Positions 56,831 to 64,000 of a stretch of 64,000 nucleotides of DNA are shown here, one piece after another; position 1 is the first letter of the stretch; every line of letters begins with the position of its first letter. Made by a program: the position numbers and the translations under genes. The DNA lies in the NCBI RefSeq assembly GCF_900116555.1, contig NZ_FPAT01000005.1, positions 310,001 through 374,000 of the forward strand, in the 5' to 3' direction. The DNA comes from Actinopolyspora lacussalsi subsp. righensis. Its GTDB lineage: Bacteria; Actinomycetota; Actinomycetes; Mycobacteriales; Pseudonocardiaceae. The notes under the pieces were generated by a model that did no database searches, had not been told where the DNA came from, and saw only the letters and a program-made list of their open reading frames with translations.

Positions 56831-59035
56831 TCACGCGAGCACCGCACCGGCTTCCCGTGCGGCGCGCACGACTCCGGCGACGTTGTCCGCGGAGAGTTCC
56901 TCCAACCGCAGGTTGGGCGCTCCGAGCACGTGCGCCAGTCGATCGGCCATGCCGAGACGCACCGGCCCGTTCTCGCAGTCCACCACCACGGAGGCCACGC
57001 CCATCTCGTTGAGCAACGCGGCCGAACGCATCGCGTCGTCCACGGCGCGACGGCTACGCGTGGCGGCGTTGCCCGCGGCGTCGACGCCCACAGTGGCCTT
57101 ACCGTCGGTGAGCACGACCAGCAGGGGGCGACGCTGCGGATCACGCATCCGCTCGGTACGGATCACCTTGCGAGCCGTGAGCAGCCCACCCGCCAACGGC
57201 GTCTTGCCGCCGGTCGGCAGCCTGCGCATGCGAGTGGCAGCGGTGTCCACCGACGAGGTCGGTGGCAGCGCGATCTCGCCGTCCGCCCCCCGGAAGGTCA
57301 CCACTCCCACCTTGTCCCTGCGTTGGTAGGCGTCGCGAAGCAGTGCGATGACCGCACCGCTGACGGCGGACATCCGCTCCCTGGCAGCCATCGACCCCGA
57401 GGCGTCCACGGCGAAGAGCACCAGATTGCCCTCGCGTCCTTCGCGTACGGAGTGGCGCAGATCGGTGGCGTGCAGCCGCAGGCCGGGTCCGGAACGTCCC
57501 CGGGAACGCTGGTGTGGCGCCGCGGCGGCCAACGTGGCGGGCAGGTGAACACCGTGACCGTCCACCGCGGACGAGCGCACGACCTGGCCGGTACGGGAAC
57601 GCGACCGCGAACGCCGTCCCGGCGCGCCTTCGCCGAGGCCGGGAATCTCCAGCAACCGAGCCCGGAACGTGGTGTCCGACGCCTCGGAAGTCCGCTCTCG
57701 TGGGGCTTCACCGGAGCCGTCGGAACCGTTCCCGTCCGAACCGTTGGCAGTGTTACCGGCGGCATCCTCGTCGGAAGGCGGCCTCCCCTCGGCCCCTCCC
57801 GAGGGGGTGTTGTCGGGTCCCTCGGGACCGTCCGGAGCGCCGGTGCCGCCACCCCCGGAACCGTCCTCGTCGTCGGGGCCGTCACCGGGGCCTTCGTCAG
57901 GGCCGCCATCGGGGCCGTGCTCGGAATCGTTCGGCTCGGAAGCACCGTCCGAATCGGACGTGACCGAGTCCGCCGAGGCCTCCTGCCGCTCGGCGTCCTG
58001 TTCGGCATCGTCCAGGGCCTGTCGCAACTGCTGCTCGTCCATCCCCGGCTCGTCGAACGGATCGCGCCGTCGGCGGTGCGGCAGCGCCAGCCTCGCCGCG
58101 GCTTCCACATCCGCCGCGGCGACAGCGTTCACTCCCCGCCAGGCCGCGTGCGCGACCGCGGCACGCGCCAGCACCAGATCGGCGCGCATACCGTCCACCT
58201 CGAACGAGGCACACACCGACGCGATCCGGCGAACCTCGGAGTCCGGCAGCTGGACGGAGTCGACCCGGGAGCGGGCATCGGCGATGCGTCGCGCGAGCTC
58301 GGCGTCCTCCTCCGCCCATTCCTTCGCGAACCCGACTGGATCGGCCTCGAAGTGCAGTCGACGACGTACCACCTCGGTACGCGTGTCCACCTCGCGCGAG
58401 GCGGCCACCTGCACGGTCAGCCCGAAGCGATCCAACAGCTGGGGACGCAGCTCACCCTCTTCCGGGTTCATGGTGCCGACCAGCAGGAACGACGCCGCGT
58501 GCGACAGCGAGACCCCCTCACGCTCGACGTGGGAGCGGCCCATGGCGGCGGCATCGAGCAACAGGTCGACGAGGTGATCGTGCAGCAGGTTGACCTCGTC
58601 GACGTAGAGCACCCCGCGGTTGGCCGCGGCGAGCAGCCCGGGCTGGTAGGCGCGGACTCCCTCGGTCAACGCGCGTTCGACGTCCAACGATCCGACCAGG
58701 CGGTCCTCGGAAGCCCCCACCGGGAGTTCCACGAGCCGGGCGGGACGACGAGCACCGGCCGTCGCCTCGTCGTGCGGCCCGTCGGGGCAGTCCGTGTCCG
58801 GCTCGGCGGGATCACAACCGAAGCGGCAGTTCTCGACGACGTCGAGAGCGGGCAACAGGGCAGCGAGCGCACGCACGATGGTCGACTTCGCGGTGCCCTT
58901 CTCGCCCCGCACCAGCACCCCGCCGATACGCGGGTACACCGCGTTGAGCAGCAACCCCAGTCGCAGATCGTCGTGCCCGACAACCGCGGAGAACGGGTAG
59001 CGCACGGTGGACTGTGCCGATGTGGCAGCGGTCAT
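56831..59035 (-). CDS. Fused ChlI-ChlD (BchI/BchD) cobalt chelatase partner
   Basis: This 734-residue protein joins an AAA+ domain and a von Willebrand factor A domain. The Walker A site GEKGTAKST is at about 44-52 and Walker [11 protein letters not shown] near 140; the MIDAS motif DASGSMAA is near 541. Between them lies an acidic Gly/Asp/Ser/Glu-rich linker (about 350-450). Such fusions replace CobS and CobT as the ATP-driven partner of CobN in actinobacteria. The ATG at 59033-59035 lies 48 nt after a cobalamin riboswitch, which should tie its expression to B12 as for cobN. The pairing with CobN is inferred from cluster and shared control. Confidence 0.88.
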   Translation of the reverse strand: MTAATSAQSTVRYPFSAVVGHDDLRLGLLLNAVYPRIGGVLVRGEKGTAKSTIVRALAALLPALDVVENCRFGCDPAEPDTDCPDGPHDEATAGARRPARLVELPVGASEDRLVGSLDVERALTEGVRAYQPGLLAAANRGVLYVDEVNLLHDHLVDLLLDAAAMGRSHVEREGVSLSHAASFLLVGTMNPEEGELRPQLLDRFGLTVQVAASREVDTRTEVVRRRLHFEADPVGFAKEWAEEDAELARRIADARSRVDSVQLPDSEVRRIASVCASFEVDGMRADLVLARAAVAHAAWRGVNAVAAADVEAAARLALPHRRRRDPFDEPGMDEQQLRQALDDAEQDAERQEASADSVTSDSDGASEPNDSEHGPDGGPDEGPGDGPDDEDGSGGGGTGAPDGPEGPDNTPSGGAEGRPPSDEDAAGNTANGSDGNGSDGSGEAPRERTSEASDTTFRARLLEIPGLGEGAPGRRSRSRSRTGQVVRSSAVDGHGVHLPATLAAAAPHQRSRGRSGPGLRLHATDLRHSVREGREGNLVLFAVDASGSMAARERMSAVSGAVIALLRDAYQRRDKVGVVTFRGADGEIALPPTSSVDTAATRMRRLPTGGKTPLAGGLLTARKVIRTERMRDPQRRPLLVVLTDGKATVGVDAAGNAATRSRRAVDDAMRSAALLNEMGVASVVVDCENGPVRLGMADRLAHVLGAPNLRLEELSADNVAGVVRAAREAGAVLA

Positions 59036-59083
59036 CGCTGGTATTCCTTCCTAGGGTCTCGGACGCCCCTGGTTGCGGAACGC

Positions 59084-59227
59084 AGCAACGGCAGTGTCCT
59101 GACTCCCGGATCGACGCGCTTCTCCGGCCTTCCCGGGTGATTCCCGGTGGCCATTCGTTGGAGAACCGCTCCCCGGTCACAGTGGCGCCGGCCGTGCCGG
59201 ATTCACACCGGCTTCCTGACCGTTGCT
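59084..59227 (-). ncRNA. Cobalamin riboswitch upstream of chlI-chlD
   Basis: On the minus strand the same elements occur in order: stem GCCGGTGTGAATCCGGC (59196-59212), core GCGCCACTGTGACC (59175-59188), and B12 box GTCAGGACAC (59094-59103, a slight variant). The closing stem pairs AGCAACGG (59220-59227 in plus coordinates CCGTTGCT) with CCGTTGCT (59084-59091, plus AGCAACGG). The chelatase start lies only 48 nt beyond, so it probably blocks the ribosome site. Confidence 0.92.
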
Positions 59228-59283
59228 CGCTTGGACCACGTCGCATCCTCGCAGAAGCCCGTTCGGGCACCAAACGTCGTGCC

Positions 59284-59760
59284 CTATCGCGTTACTCCCG
59301 TCACTGTCGGGTCCCGATGCATGTCGATGTGCGGTATCCCGTCCTCCTCGTAGGGCTCGCCGTACTCGACGAACCCGAACGACCGGTAGAACCCCGCCGC
59401 GTAGGTCTGGGAGGAAAGCACCGCGTACGACTTGCGGACCTCGGCGACAGCGGCACGCATCAGTTTCTTGCCGAGACCCATTCCCCGACCGGAGGGGGCG
59501 GTGCACACCCGTCCGATCCGGAAGGAGCCGTCGGGTTCCTCGAGCAGTCGCAGGTATCCGAGCACGCCGGAATCGGCGGAGTCGATCCAGAAGTGGCGGG
59601 TCGCCCCTTCGAGATCACGACCGTCGAGTTCCGGATAGGGGCAGTGCTGCTCGACGACGAAGACGTCCACGCGCAGCCGCAGCATACGGTAGAAATCCTC
59701 CGGGGCGAGATCGGCCGTGTAGGCGCGCTGCACCGCGGTGGCGAGGGGATGCGGGTTCAC
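59284..59760 (-). CDS. ElaA-like GNAT acetyltransferase
   Basis: This 158-residue GNAT protein belongs to the ElaA group: LRVDVFVVEQHCPYPELDGR near 30-49, the F-V-V-E-Q-x-C-P-Y motif. The acetyl-CoA site follows in IGRVCTAPSGRGMGLGKKLM near 80-100 and the family end SYAVLSSQTYAAGFYRSFGF near 112-131. I start at the GTG at 59758-59760, though GGAGG is directly adjacent, which is closer than usual. The frame is open further upstream without family content. It is next to the chelatase riboswitch, as an equivalent gene is in mycobacteria. Substrate unknown. Confidence 0.8.
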   Translation of the reverse strand: MNPHPLATAVQRAYTADLAPEDFYRMLRLRVDVFVVEQHCPYPELDGRDLEGATRHFWIDSADSGVLGYLRLLEEPDGSFRIGRVCTAPSGRGMGLGKKLMRAAVAEVRKSYAVLSSQTYAAGFYRSFGFVEYGEPYEEDGIPHIDMHRDPTVTGVTR

Positions 59761-59912
59761 CCTCCAGTACCTATCACACCGTCGCGTGGTCCCGAGCGGT
59801 CGTGGCGTGCGGAGTCGGCCATGCCACGTCTCGACGGAGGGCTCCACGCGGAGCGGGGCGGAACAGTTACGTTTACTTGCTTCGGTTCGCGGCCACAGGA
59901 AGGGACGAAACG

Positions 59913-60914
59913 TTGAGCACGGAAACCTCGACGGCACTGCGAGTGCCCAAGACCGAGCTGCACATCCACATCGAGGGCGCGCTGGAGCCGGAACTGACGT
60001 TCGCTCTCGCCGAGCGCAACGGCATCACGCTGCCGTACGCGGGAGTCGAGGAGCTGCGCGGGAAGTACGAGTTCGGTGACCTGCAGTCGTTTCTGGATCT
60101 GTACTACACCGGGATGAACGTGCTGCGCAGCGCGGCGGACTTCACCGAACTGGCCGATGGCTATCTCGCCAGGGCGGCGGCGCAGGGGGTGCGCCACGCC
60201 GAGATCTTCTTCGACCCACAGGCACACACCACCCGAGGGGTGGCGCTGGAGACGGTGCTCGACGGGCTGGAGGCATCGTTGTCGAGCAGCGAACACCGCT
60301 TCGGCATCAGCACCGAGCTGATCGCGTGCTTCCTGCGCGATCGGGGCAGTGAGGAAGCTTCTCGGATGCTGGACGAACTGTTGGAGCACCGGCAGCGCAT
60401 AATCGGCATCGGCCTCGACTCCGCGGAGCTGGGGCACCCGCCGGGAGACTTCGCGACAGTGTTCTCCCGGGCCCGGCAGGCGGGACTCCGGCTGGTGGCC
60501 CACGCGGGCGAGGAGGGACCCGCGGACTACGTCTGGCAGGCGCTGGACGTGCTGGGGGTCGAGCGGGTCGACCACGGCGTTCGGGCTCTCGACGACCCCG
60601 AGCTGGTCAGCAGGCTGGCGCGGGACCGTATCCCGTTGACGGTGTGCCCGCTCTCGAACGTAAGGCTGCGCGGCGTGGCGAACCTGCGGGAACACTCCTT
60701 GCCCCGGCTGGTCGACGCCGGTGTGCTCGCCACGATCAACTCGGACGACCCGAGTTACTTCGGTGGGTACGTGGGTGACAACTTCCGGGCGATCGAGCGG
60801 GAGCTCGGGTTCGACGAAGCCGCGCTGCGCGAGTTCGCGCGCAACTCCGTCGAGGCGTCGTTCCTTCGGGACAGCCGACGCGAACAACTGCTGGCCGAGA
60901 TCGAATCGACGTGA
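59913..60914 (+). CDS. Adenine/adenosine deaminase family protein
   Basis: This 333-residue metal-dependent purine deaminase begins at TTG 59913, with GGAAGGG upstream. It has the metal motif ELHIHIEGALEPELTFALAE near 15-34, HAGEEGP near 196-202, DHGVRALDDP near 220-229 and SDDPSYFGGYVGDN near 279-292. The H-x-H metal pair, the catalytic Glu and the two Asp are in place. The features LPYAGVEELRGKYEF and SYFGGY resemble the type 2 adenine deaminases rather than the true adenosine deaminases, so the substrate may be adenine. Without alignment I leave it open. The gene is divergent from the acetyltransferase. Confidence 0.8.
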   Translation: MSTETSTALRVPKTELHIHIEGALEPELTFALAERNGITLPYAGVEELRGKYEFGDLQSFLDLYYTGMNVLRSAADFTELADGYLARAAAQGVRHAEIFFDPQAHTTRGVALETVLDGLEASLSSSEHRFGISTELIACFLRDRGSEEASRMLDELLEHRQRIIGIGLDSAELGHPPGDFATVFSRARQAGLRLVAHAGEEGPADYVWQALDVLGVERVDHGVRALDDPELVSRLARDRIPLTVCPLSNVRLRGVANLREHSLPRLVDAGVLATINSDDPSYFGGYVGDNFRAIERELGFDEAALREFARNSVEASFLRDSRREQLLAEIEST

Positions 60915-61047
60915 ATCCAGCGGTAACGTGACCTCGGTATCCGCGTGACCGGGCGTGGGGCCGCGCTCCGGGACGGTCACGACGGCGGCGGGCGCCTCTC
61001 CGGTGGGGCACGTGCCCGCGTTCACCGCGGCGGAGTGGCCGTGACGG

Positions 61048-61086
61048 GTTCGCCCGGAGCGGGCCGCTCCGCGTCAGCGGGCGAAC
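61048..61086 (-). terminator. Nested hairpin at the end of the first protease gene
   Basis: GTTCGCCC (61048-61055) pairs with GGGCGAAC (61079-61086), and inside them GGAGCG and CGCTCC form a second stem. It abuts the protease stop at 61087 and lies between it and the convergent deaminase gene. Confidence 0.55.
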
Positions 61087-62025
61087 TCACCGGACGGGAT
61101 TCACCGCGACGTCGCGAATCCTCGCCGCGTAGGAGGAGAGTCGCGTGTAGACCCCCGGAAAGCCGGGGCGGGCACAGCCGCTTCCGTAGGAGACCAGGCC
61201 GACGAGTCTGCCGTCGACCACGAACGGCCCTCCGGAGTCGCCGCCGCACGCGTCCTTGCCTCCGTCCGGGTACCCCGCGCAGAACATCGACTCGCGTTCG
61301 AACCCCGGATACGCCCGGGAACACCGGACATCAGACATCACAGGGACCCGCACCGAACGCAGCACCTGGGACGTCGGTTCCGACTCGGCGGTGCGTCCCC
61401 AGCCGTAAACGGTGCCGGTGGTGCCCGGCCGGTACCGCTCCCGCTCTCCGGCGCCCACCAGTTTCAACGGCGGCGCGGACACCCCGTTCCGGAGGGTCAG
61501 CACGGCGACGTCGTCACCACGGGTGAAGTGCTCGTACCGCGAGTGCCGCCAGACACGTTCGACCGCGACCACCTCCCCCTTCCGGGTTCGGAGATCGCGA
61601 CGGTCGAGCACGACCCGGATGTCGGTGGCACTCCTGGCCGCACCGGTCGTCGGATCGAGCGTGCAGTGCGCCGCGGTGACGACCTCGCGAGCGGAAACCA
61701 GCGCACCCCCGCAGAAGTGAGCCCCGGAGGAGTCGGTGAGCGCGACGGCCCAGGGCGCGGCTTCCGGGGCGGTCGCGGTACCGCCGACGATTCTGGCCCG
61801 CACGTCACCGCCACCGGTCATCGACTCCGCCTGAACCACTGCGGTGGTTTGCACGGCCCACAGCAACGGAACCAGGCAGCACACGAGCACTCGAAGCCGA
61901 GGTCGCAGCGGTCGGTTGGCTCCCCCGCGGGAAGGGCCGCCGTGAACACGCAACAGTGGTCTCCAGTTCTGCCCGAGTGTGTCGACTCCACGACGGAACG
62001 TATCCGCTGGTGTTGCACCGAACAC
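61087..62025 (-). CDS. Secreted trypsin-like serine protease, copy 1
   Basis: This protein has up to 312 residues. A hydrophobic signal segment (LVCCLVPLLWAVQTTAVVQA) at about 47-66 precedes the mature domain starting IVGGT. The catalytic triad is visible: His in TAAHC, Asp in GDDVAVLTL and Ser in DACGGDSGGPFV; Cys pairs are typical of trypsin. The start is uncertain: the GTG at 62025 gives a long n-region, and shorter starts are possible. It is transcribed away from the LysE gene and is related to the second protease at 63007. It is probably activated by cleavage before IVGG. Confidence 0.88.
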   Translation of the reverse strand: MFGATPADTFRRGVDTLGQNWRPLLRVHGGPSRGGANRPLRPRLRVLVCCLVPLLWAVQTTAVVQAESMTGGGDVRARIVGGTATAPEAAPWAVALTDSSGAHFCGGALVSAREVVTAAHCTLDPTTGAARSATDIRVVLDRRDLRTRKGEVVAVERVWRHSRYEHFTRGDDVAVLTLRNGVSAPPLKLVGAGERERYRPGTTGTVYGWGRTAESEPTSQVLRSVRVPVMSDVRCSRAYPGFERESMFCAGYPDGGKDACGGDSGGPFVVDGRLVGLVSYGSGCARPGFPGVYTRLSSYAARIRDVAVNPVR

Positions 62026-62041
62026 AGGAGGGACAACTCAC

Positions 62042-62130
62042 AGCTGTGACGTAATTTTTTTCGTTATACTCGTATTCAGTCGAAAAAGTTGCTTCCCGAT
62101 CGGACTTTGCGCGGCATTAATCCTGAAATG
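62042..62130. promoter_or_regulatory. AT-rich divergent promoter region
   Basis: The stretch between the first protease and the lysE-like gene has a T-run near 62051-62059 and TATAAC on the minus strand, a plausible -10 for the protease. No gene lies in the 251-nt gap. Nearer to the exporter start, the inverted repeat ACAAG (62203-62207) and CTTGT (62214-62218) may be an operator. Confidence 0.35.
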
Positions 62131-62276
62131 CCAACTGGATGGTCCGGCAAGCAACGAGACGGGCTCCACGATCCACCCCCGAACGTGTGAAGCCTGTCGC
62201 CCACAAGTGACCTCTTGTCGGTGAAACGTGTGTCGACGACCCGAATCGGCCACGGTCGCGCACGGAAAGGAACGGC

Positions 62277-62912
62277 ATGCTGCTGGATCCGGGAACCCTG
62301 CCGGGCTTCGTACTCATCAGCACGGCGGTGATACTCACCCCCGGTGTGGACACGTTCCTGTTGCTTCGCACATCGATGAGGTTCGGGACACGCCCGGGGC
62401 TGTACACCCTGGCGGGCATCCACACCGCGAGCCTGGTTCAGGTGGCCCTGGTGATCTCGGGCCTGGGAGCACTCGTCACCAGCAGACCGGAAGTGCTCTC
62501 GGTGCTGAAGTGGGTGGGAGCGGCTTATCTGATCTATCTGGCAGTGACCATCCTGCGCGGACTCTGGCGCTCCCGGCACGGCGACAGCGCCGACGTGCTC
62601 GGTGACGCCCCGACGACACCGGATGCCAACCCGTACCTGCGTGGTCTGCTCAGCAACATCACCAATCCCAAGATGCTGCTGTTCAGCCTGGCCTTTCTGC
62701 CGCAGTTCGTGGGATCCGCGACCAGTCCGGCCCTGCAGCTGACGATGCTCGGGCTCGTTTTCCTGGCGCTGGCCGCCGTATGGGAGCTGGCGATCGTACT
62801 CGGCGCCTCCCGGGTGGCGGGCCGACTGCGGAAGCCGAGCATCCGCAACTCACTCGACGTGGTCAGCGCGGCGGCGTTCCTCGGGCTCTCCGTGGGACTG
62901 GTCGCCGGTTGA
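62277..62912 (+). CDS. LysE/RhtB-family exporter
   Basis: This 211-residue membrane protein has about six helices. The LysE/RhtB motifs are ILTPGVDTFLLLRTSMRFGT near 19-38 (the G-P/G-V-D-x-x-L-L-x pattern) and LLSNITNPKMLLFSLAFLPQ near 118-137 (N-x-x-N-P-K). Members export amino acids or homoserine lactones. The ATG has AAAGGA 5 nt upstream. It sits between two secreted proteases that are transcribed in the opposite direction, so there is no shared operon. Substrate unknown. Confidence 0.88.
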   Translation: MLLDPGTLPGFVLISTAVILTPGVDTFLLLRTSMRFGTRPGLYTLAGIHTASLVQVALVISGLGALVTSRPEVLSVLKWVGAAYLIYLAVTILRGLWRSRHGDSADVLGDAPTTPDANPYLRGLLSNITNPKMLLFSLAFLPQFVGSATSPALQLTMLGLVFLALAAVWELAIVLGASRVAGRLRKPSIRNSLDVVSAAAFLGLSVGLVAG

Positions 62913-63006
62913 CCGCTCCGGCACGAGTACCCACGCGGGCGACAACCGCTGCCGGAGAAATCCCGGGTAACAGTGACCATCGGCCCGCTGCCGGGCCCGG
63001 TTCGGC

Positions 63007-63810
63007 TCAGAACCGGGCCCGTATCCGATCGGTATAGGCCGCCACCTCGGTGTAGACCCCCGGCTTTCCCGGACGCGCGCATCCCACGCCCCAAGAAACG
63101 ATGCCGATGAGCTTGTCCTCCACGACCAGCGGACCTCCGGAATCGCCCTGGCAAGCGTCCACTTCCCCATCGGGATATCCCGCGCACACCATCGCGTTCG
63201 GTACGAACTGGCGGTCGTAGATCTCGGCGCACTCGGCGTCGCCGACCACCGGAACCGTCGCCCGGCGCAGGACCTCCGAGTTCTGGCCCCCTTCGGAGCG
63301 GGCGCCCCATCCCAGCACGGTCGCCTCGGTGTTGTCGCCGTAGAGCTCGTCGCTCGGACCGGCCAGTTCCACCACCGAACGTGATGTTGATTCACGAAGC
63401 GTCAGCACCGCCACGTCAGCCCCTCGATAGGGAGCGCTGTAGTCGGGATGCACCCAGAAGTCGGTCGCCCCCAGGACCTGGCCCCACTGACTGCTCTTGT
63501 CGGCACGCCCGGCCACCACGCGCACGTCGGAGACTCGACGATCGATCACACAGTGCGCCGCGGTCACCACCTTGTCCGAGGCGACCAGCGCCCCGCCGCA
63601 GAACTGCTTTCCCCGGGAATCCATCAGATAAACCACCCAGGGGTACTGCTCGATGTCGGCGGGCTTCCCTCCGACGATCGGTGTGGCCGATGCCGTGTTC
63701 AGCTCGGGAGGTGGCTGCTCGGTGGCAACCGTGGTCGTGGGCAGCACCACCCAGAACGCGAGAGCCACGAACAGCACCGCCGGAAGGTTGGGCCACAAGC
63801 GTCGTCGCAT
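63007..63810 (-). CDS. Secreted trypsin-like serine protease, copy 2
   Basis: This 267-residue protein has a signal peptide (MRRRLWPNLPAVLFVALAFW, then VVLPTTTVA) and a pro-segment of about 15 residues before IVGGKPADIEQYPW. The triad is His in TAAHC, Asp in GADVAVLTL and Ser in DACQGDSGGPLV; GVGCARPGKPGVYTEV at the C-terminus is the S1 region. The Asp of the S1 pocket in VDACQGDSGG suggests cleavage after Lys/Arg. The ATG at 63808-63810 has GGAG 7 nt upstream. It is a paralogue of the protease at 61087. The last 190 bases of the window upstream of it hold no gene. Confidence 0.92.
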   Translation of the reverse strand: MRRRLWPNLPAVLFVALAFWVVLPTTTVATEQPPPELNTASATPIVGGKPADIEQYPWVVYLMDSRGKQFCGGALVASDKVVTAAHCVIDRRVSDVRVVAGRADKSSQWGQVLGATDFWVHPDYSAPYRGADVAVLTLRESTSRSVVELAGPSDELYGDNTEATVLGWGARSEGGQNSEVLRRATVPVVGDAECAEIYDRQFVPNAMVCAGYPDGEVDACQGDSGGPLVVEDKLIGIVSWGVGCARPGKPGVYTEVAAYTDRIRARF

Positions 63811-64000
63811 TCAAAGCTCCCTGTAGCGGTCACCGTCTTCCGGAGCGATGCTCCGGGCAACGGAAAACGATTACCGGGTTTCGCGCATTGGTGGTCGTTC
63901 GTAACCGGGCCGTCGCGGCCAGTGTCCACGACCTCGCCGCTGACGGCTCACAAGCAAGCCGAAACTGGACAGTGACTCACCTGATCGAGCGACAAAATGG

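Overview
The window is high-GC DNA with dense gene packing and frequent GTG/TTG starts. Many neighbouring genes overlap by GTGA or ATGA. Its gene order is that of an actinobacterium: thyX-dapA-rnj, rpsO-pnp, rbfA-DUF503-infB-ylxR-nusA-rimP, a DUF4439 gene and proS, then cobalamin genes. A chaplin-like secreted protein, CGNR and 2H-phosphoesterase proteins and this synteny (much as I recall it from mycobacteria) suggest a mycelial member of the Pseudonocardiales, perhaps near Actinopolyspora or Saccharopolyspora. The genus is a guess. I see no rRNA, tRNA, CRISPR, phage or insertion sequence.

Layout. 0.4-5.5 kb: chaplin-like protein, then RNase J, DapA, a DinB-type protein and ThyX. 5.7-9.9 kb: a ribbon-helix-helix protein with a striking operator at its start codon, a DUF4097 protein, a YcaQ-like protein and a GNAT enzyme. 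9.4-26.6 kb: a mostly minus-strand information-processing block (DapB, PNPase, S15, ThpR, RibF, TruB, RbfA, IF-2, YlxR, NusA, RimP), with peptide deformylase, a MATE pump and a CGNR regulator beside it. 26.8-35.1 kb: a Tat-type lipoprotein, DUF4439, membrane proteins, a PLP enzyme, YjbQ, ProS and YaaA. 35.4-59.3 kb: a large cobalamin cluster on both strands. 59.3-64 kb: an ElaA-like acetyltransferase, a purine deaminase, and two secreted trypsin-like proteases on either side of a LysE exporter.

The cobalamin cluster covers corrin ring assembly from uroporphyrinogen III to adenosylcobyrinate diamide. CysG makes precorrin-2, CobIJ methylates C20 and C17, CobG contracts the ring, CobM methylates C11, and CobK, CobL and CobH finish the ring. 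CobB amidates, CobN with a fused ChlI-ChlD protein inserts cobalt, and CobO adenosylates. CobF is not seen; CbiD, usually an anaerobic-route enzyme, is present instead. Two cobalamin riboswitches are recognisable, and each precedes one half of the cobaltochelatase (cobN; chlI-chlD). The nucleotide-loop genes are not in the window.

The most unusual locus is the operon at 50.6-54.0 kb. It holds second, diverged copies of CobM and CobL plus a CobE/CbiG-C protein. The second CobM carries a low-complexity C-terminal tail of about 300 residues that is longer than its catalytic domain. Other points of interest are a small repeat-bearing ORF coupled to cobL, a 42-bp perfect palindrome between cobN and cysG, and tandem TGACGTCA boxes at the start of the ribbon-helix-helix gene.
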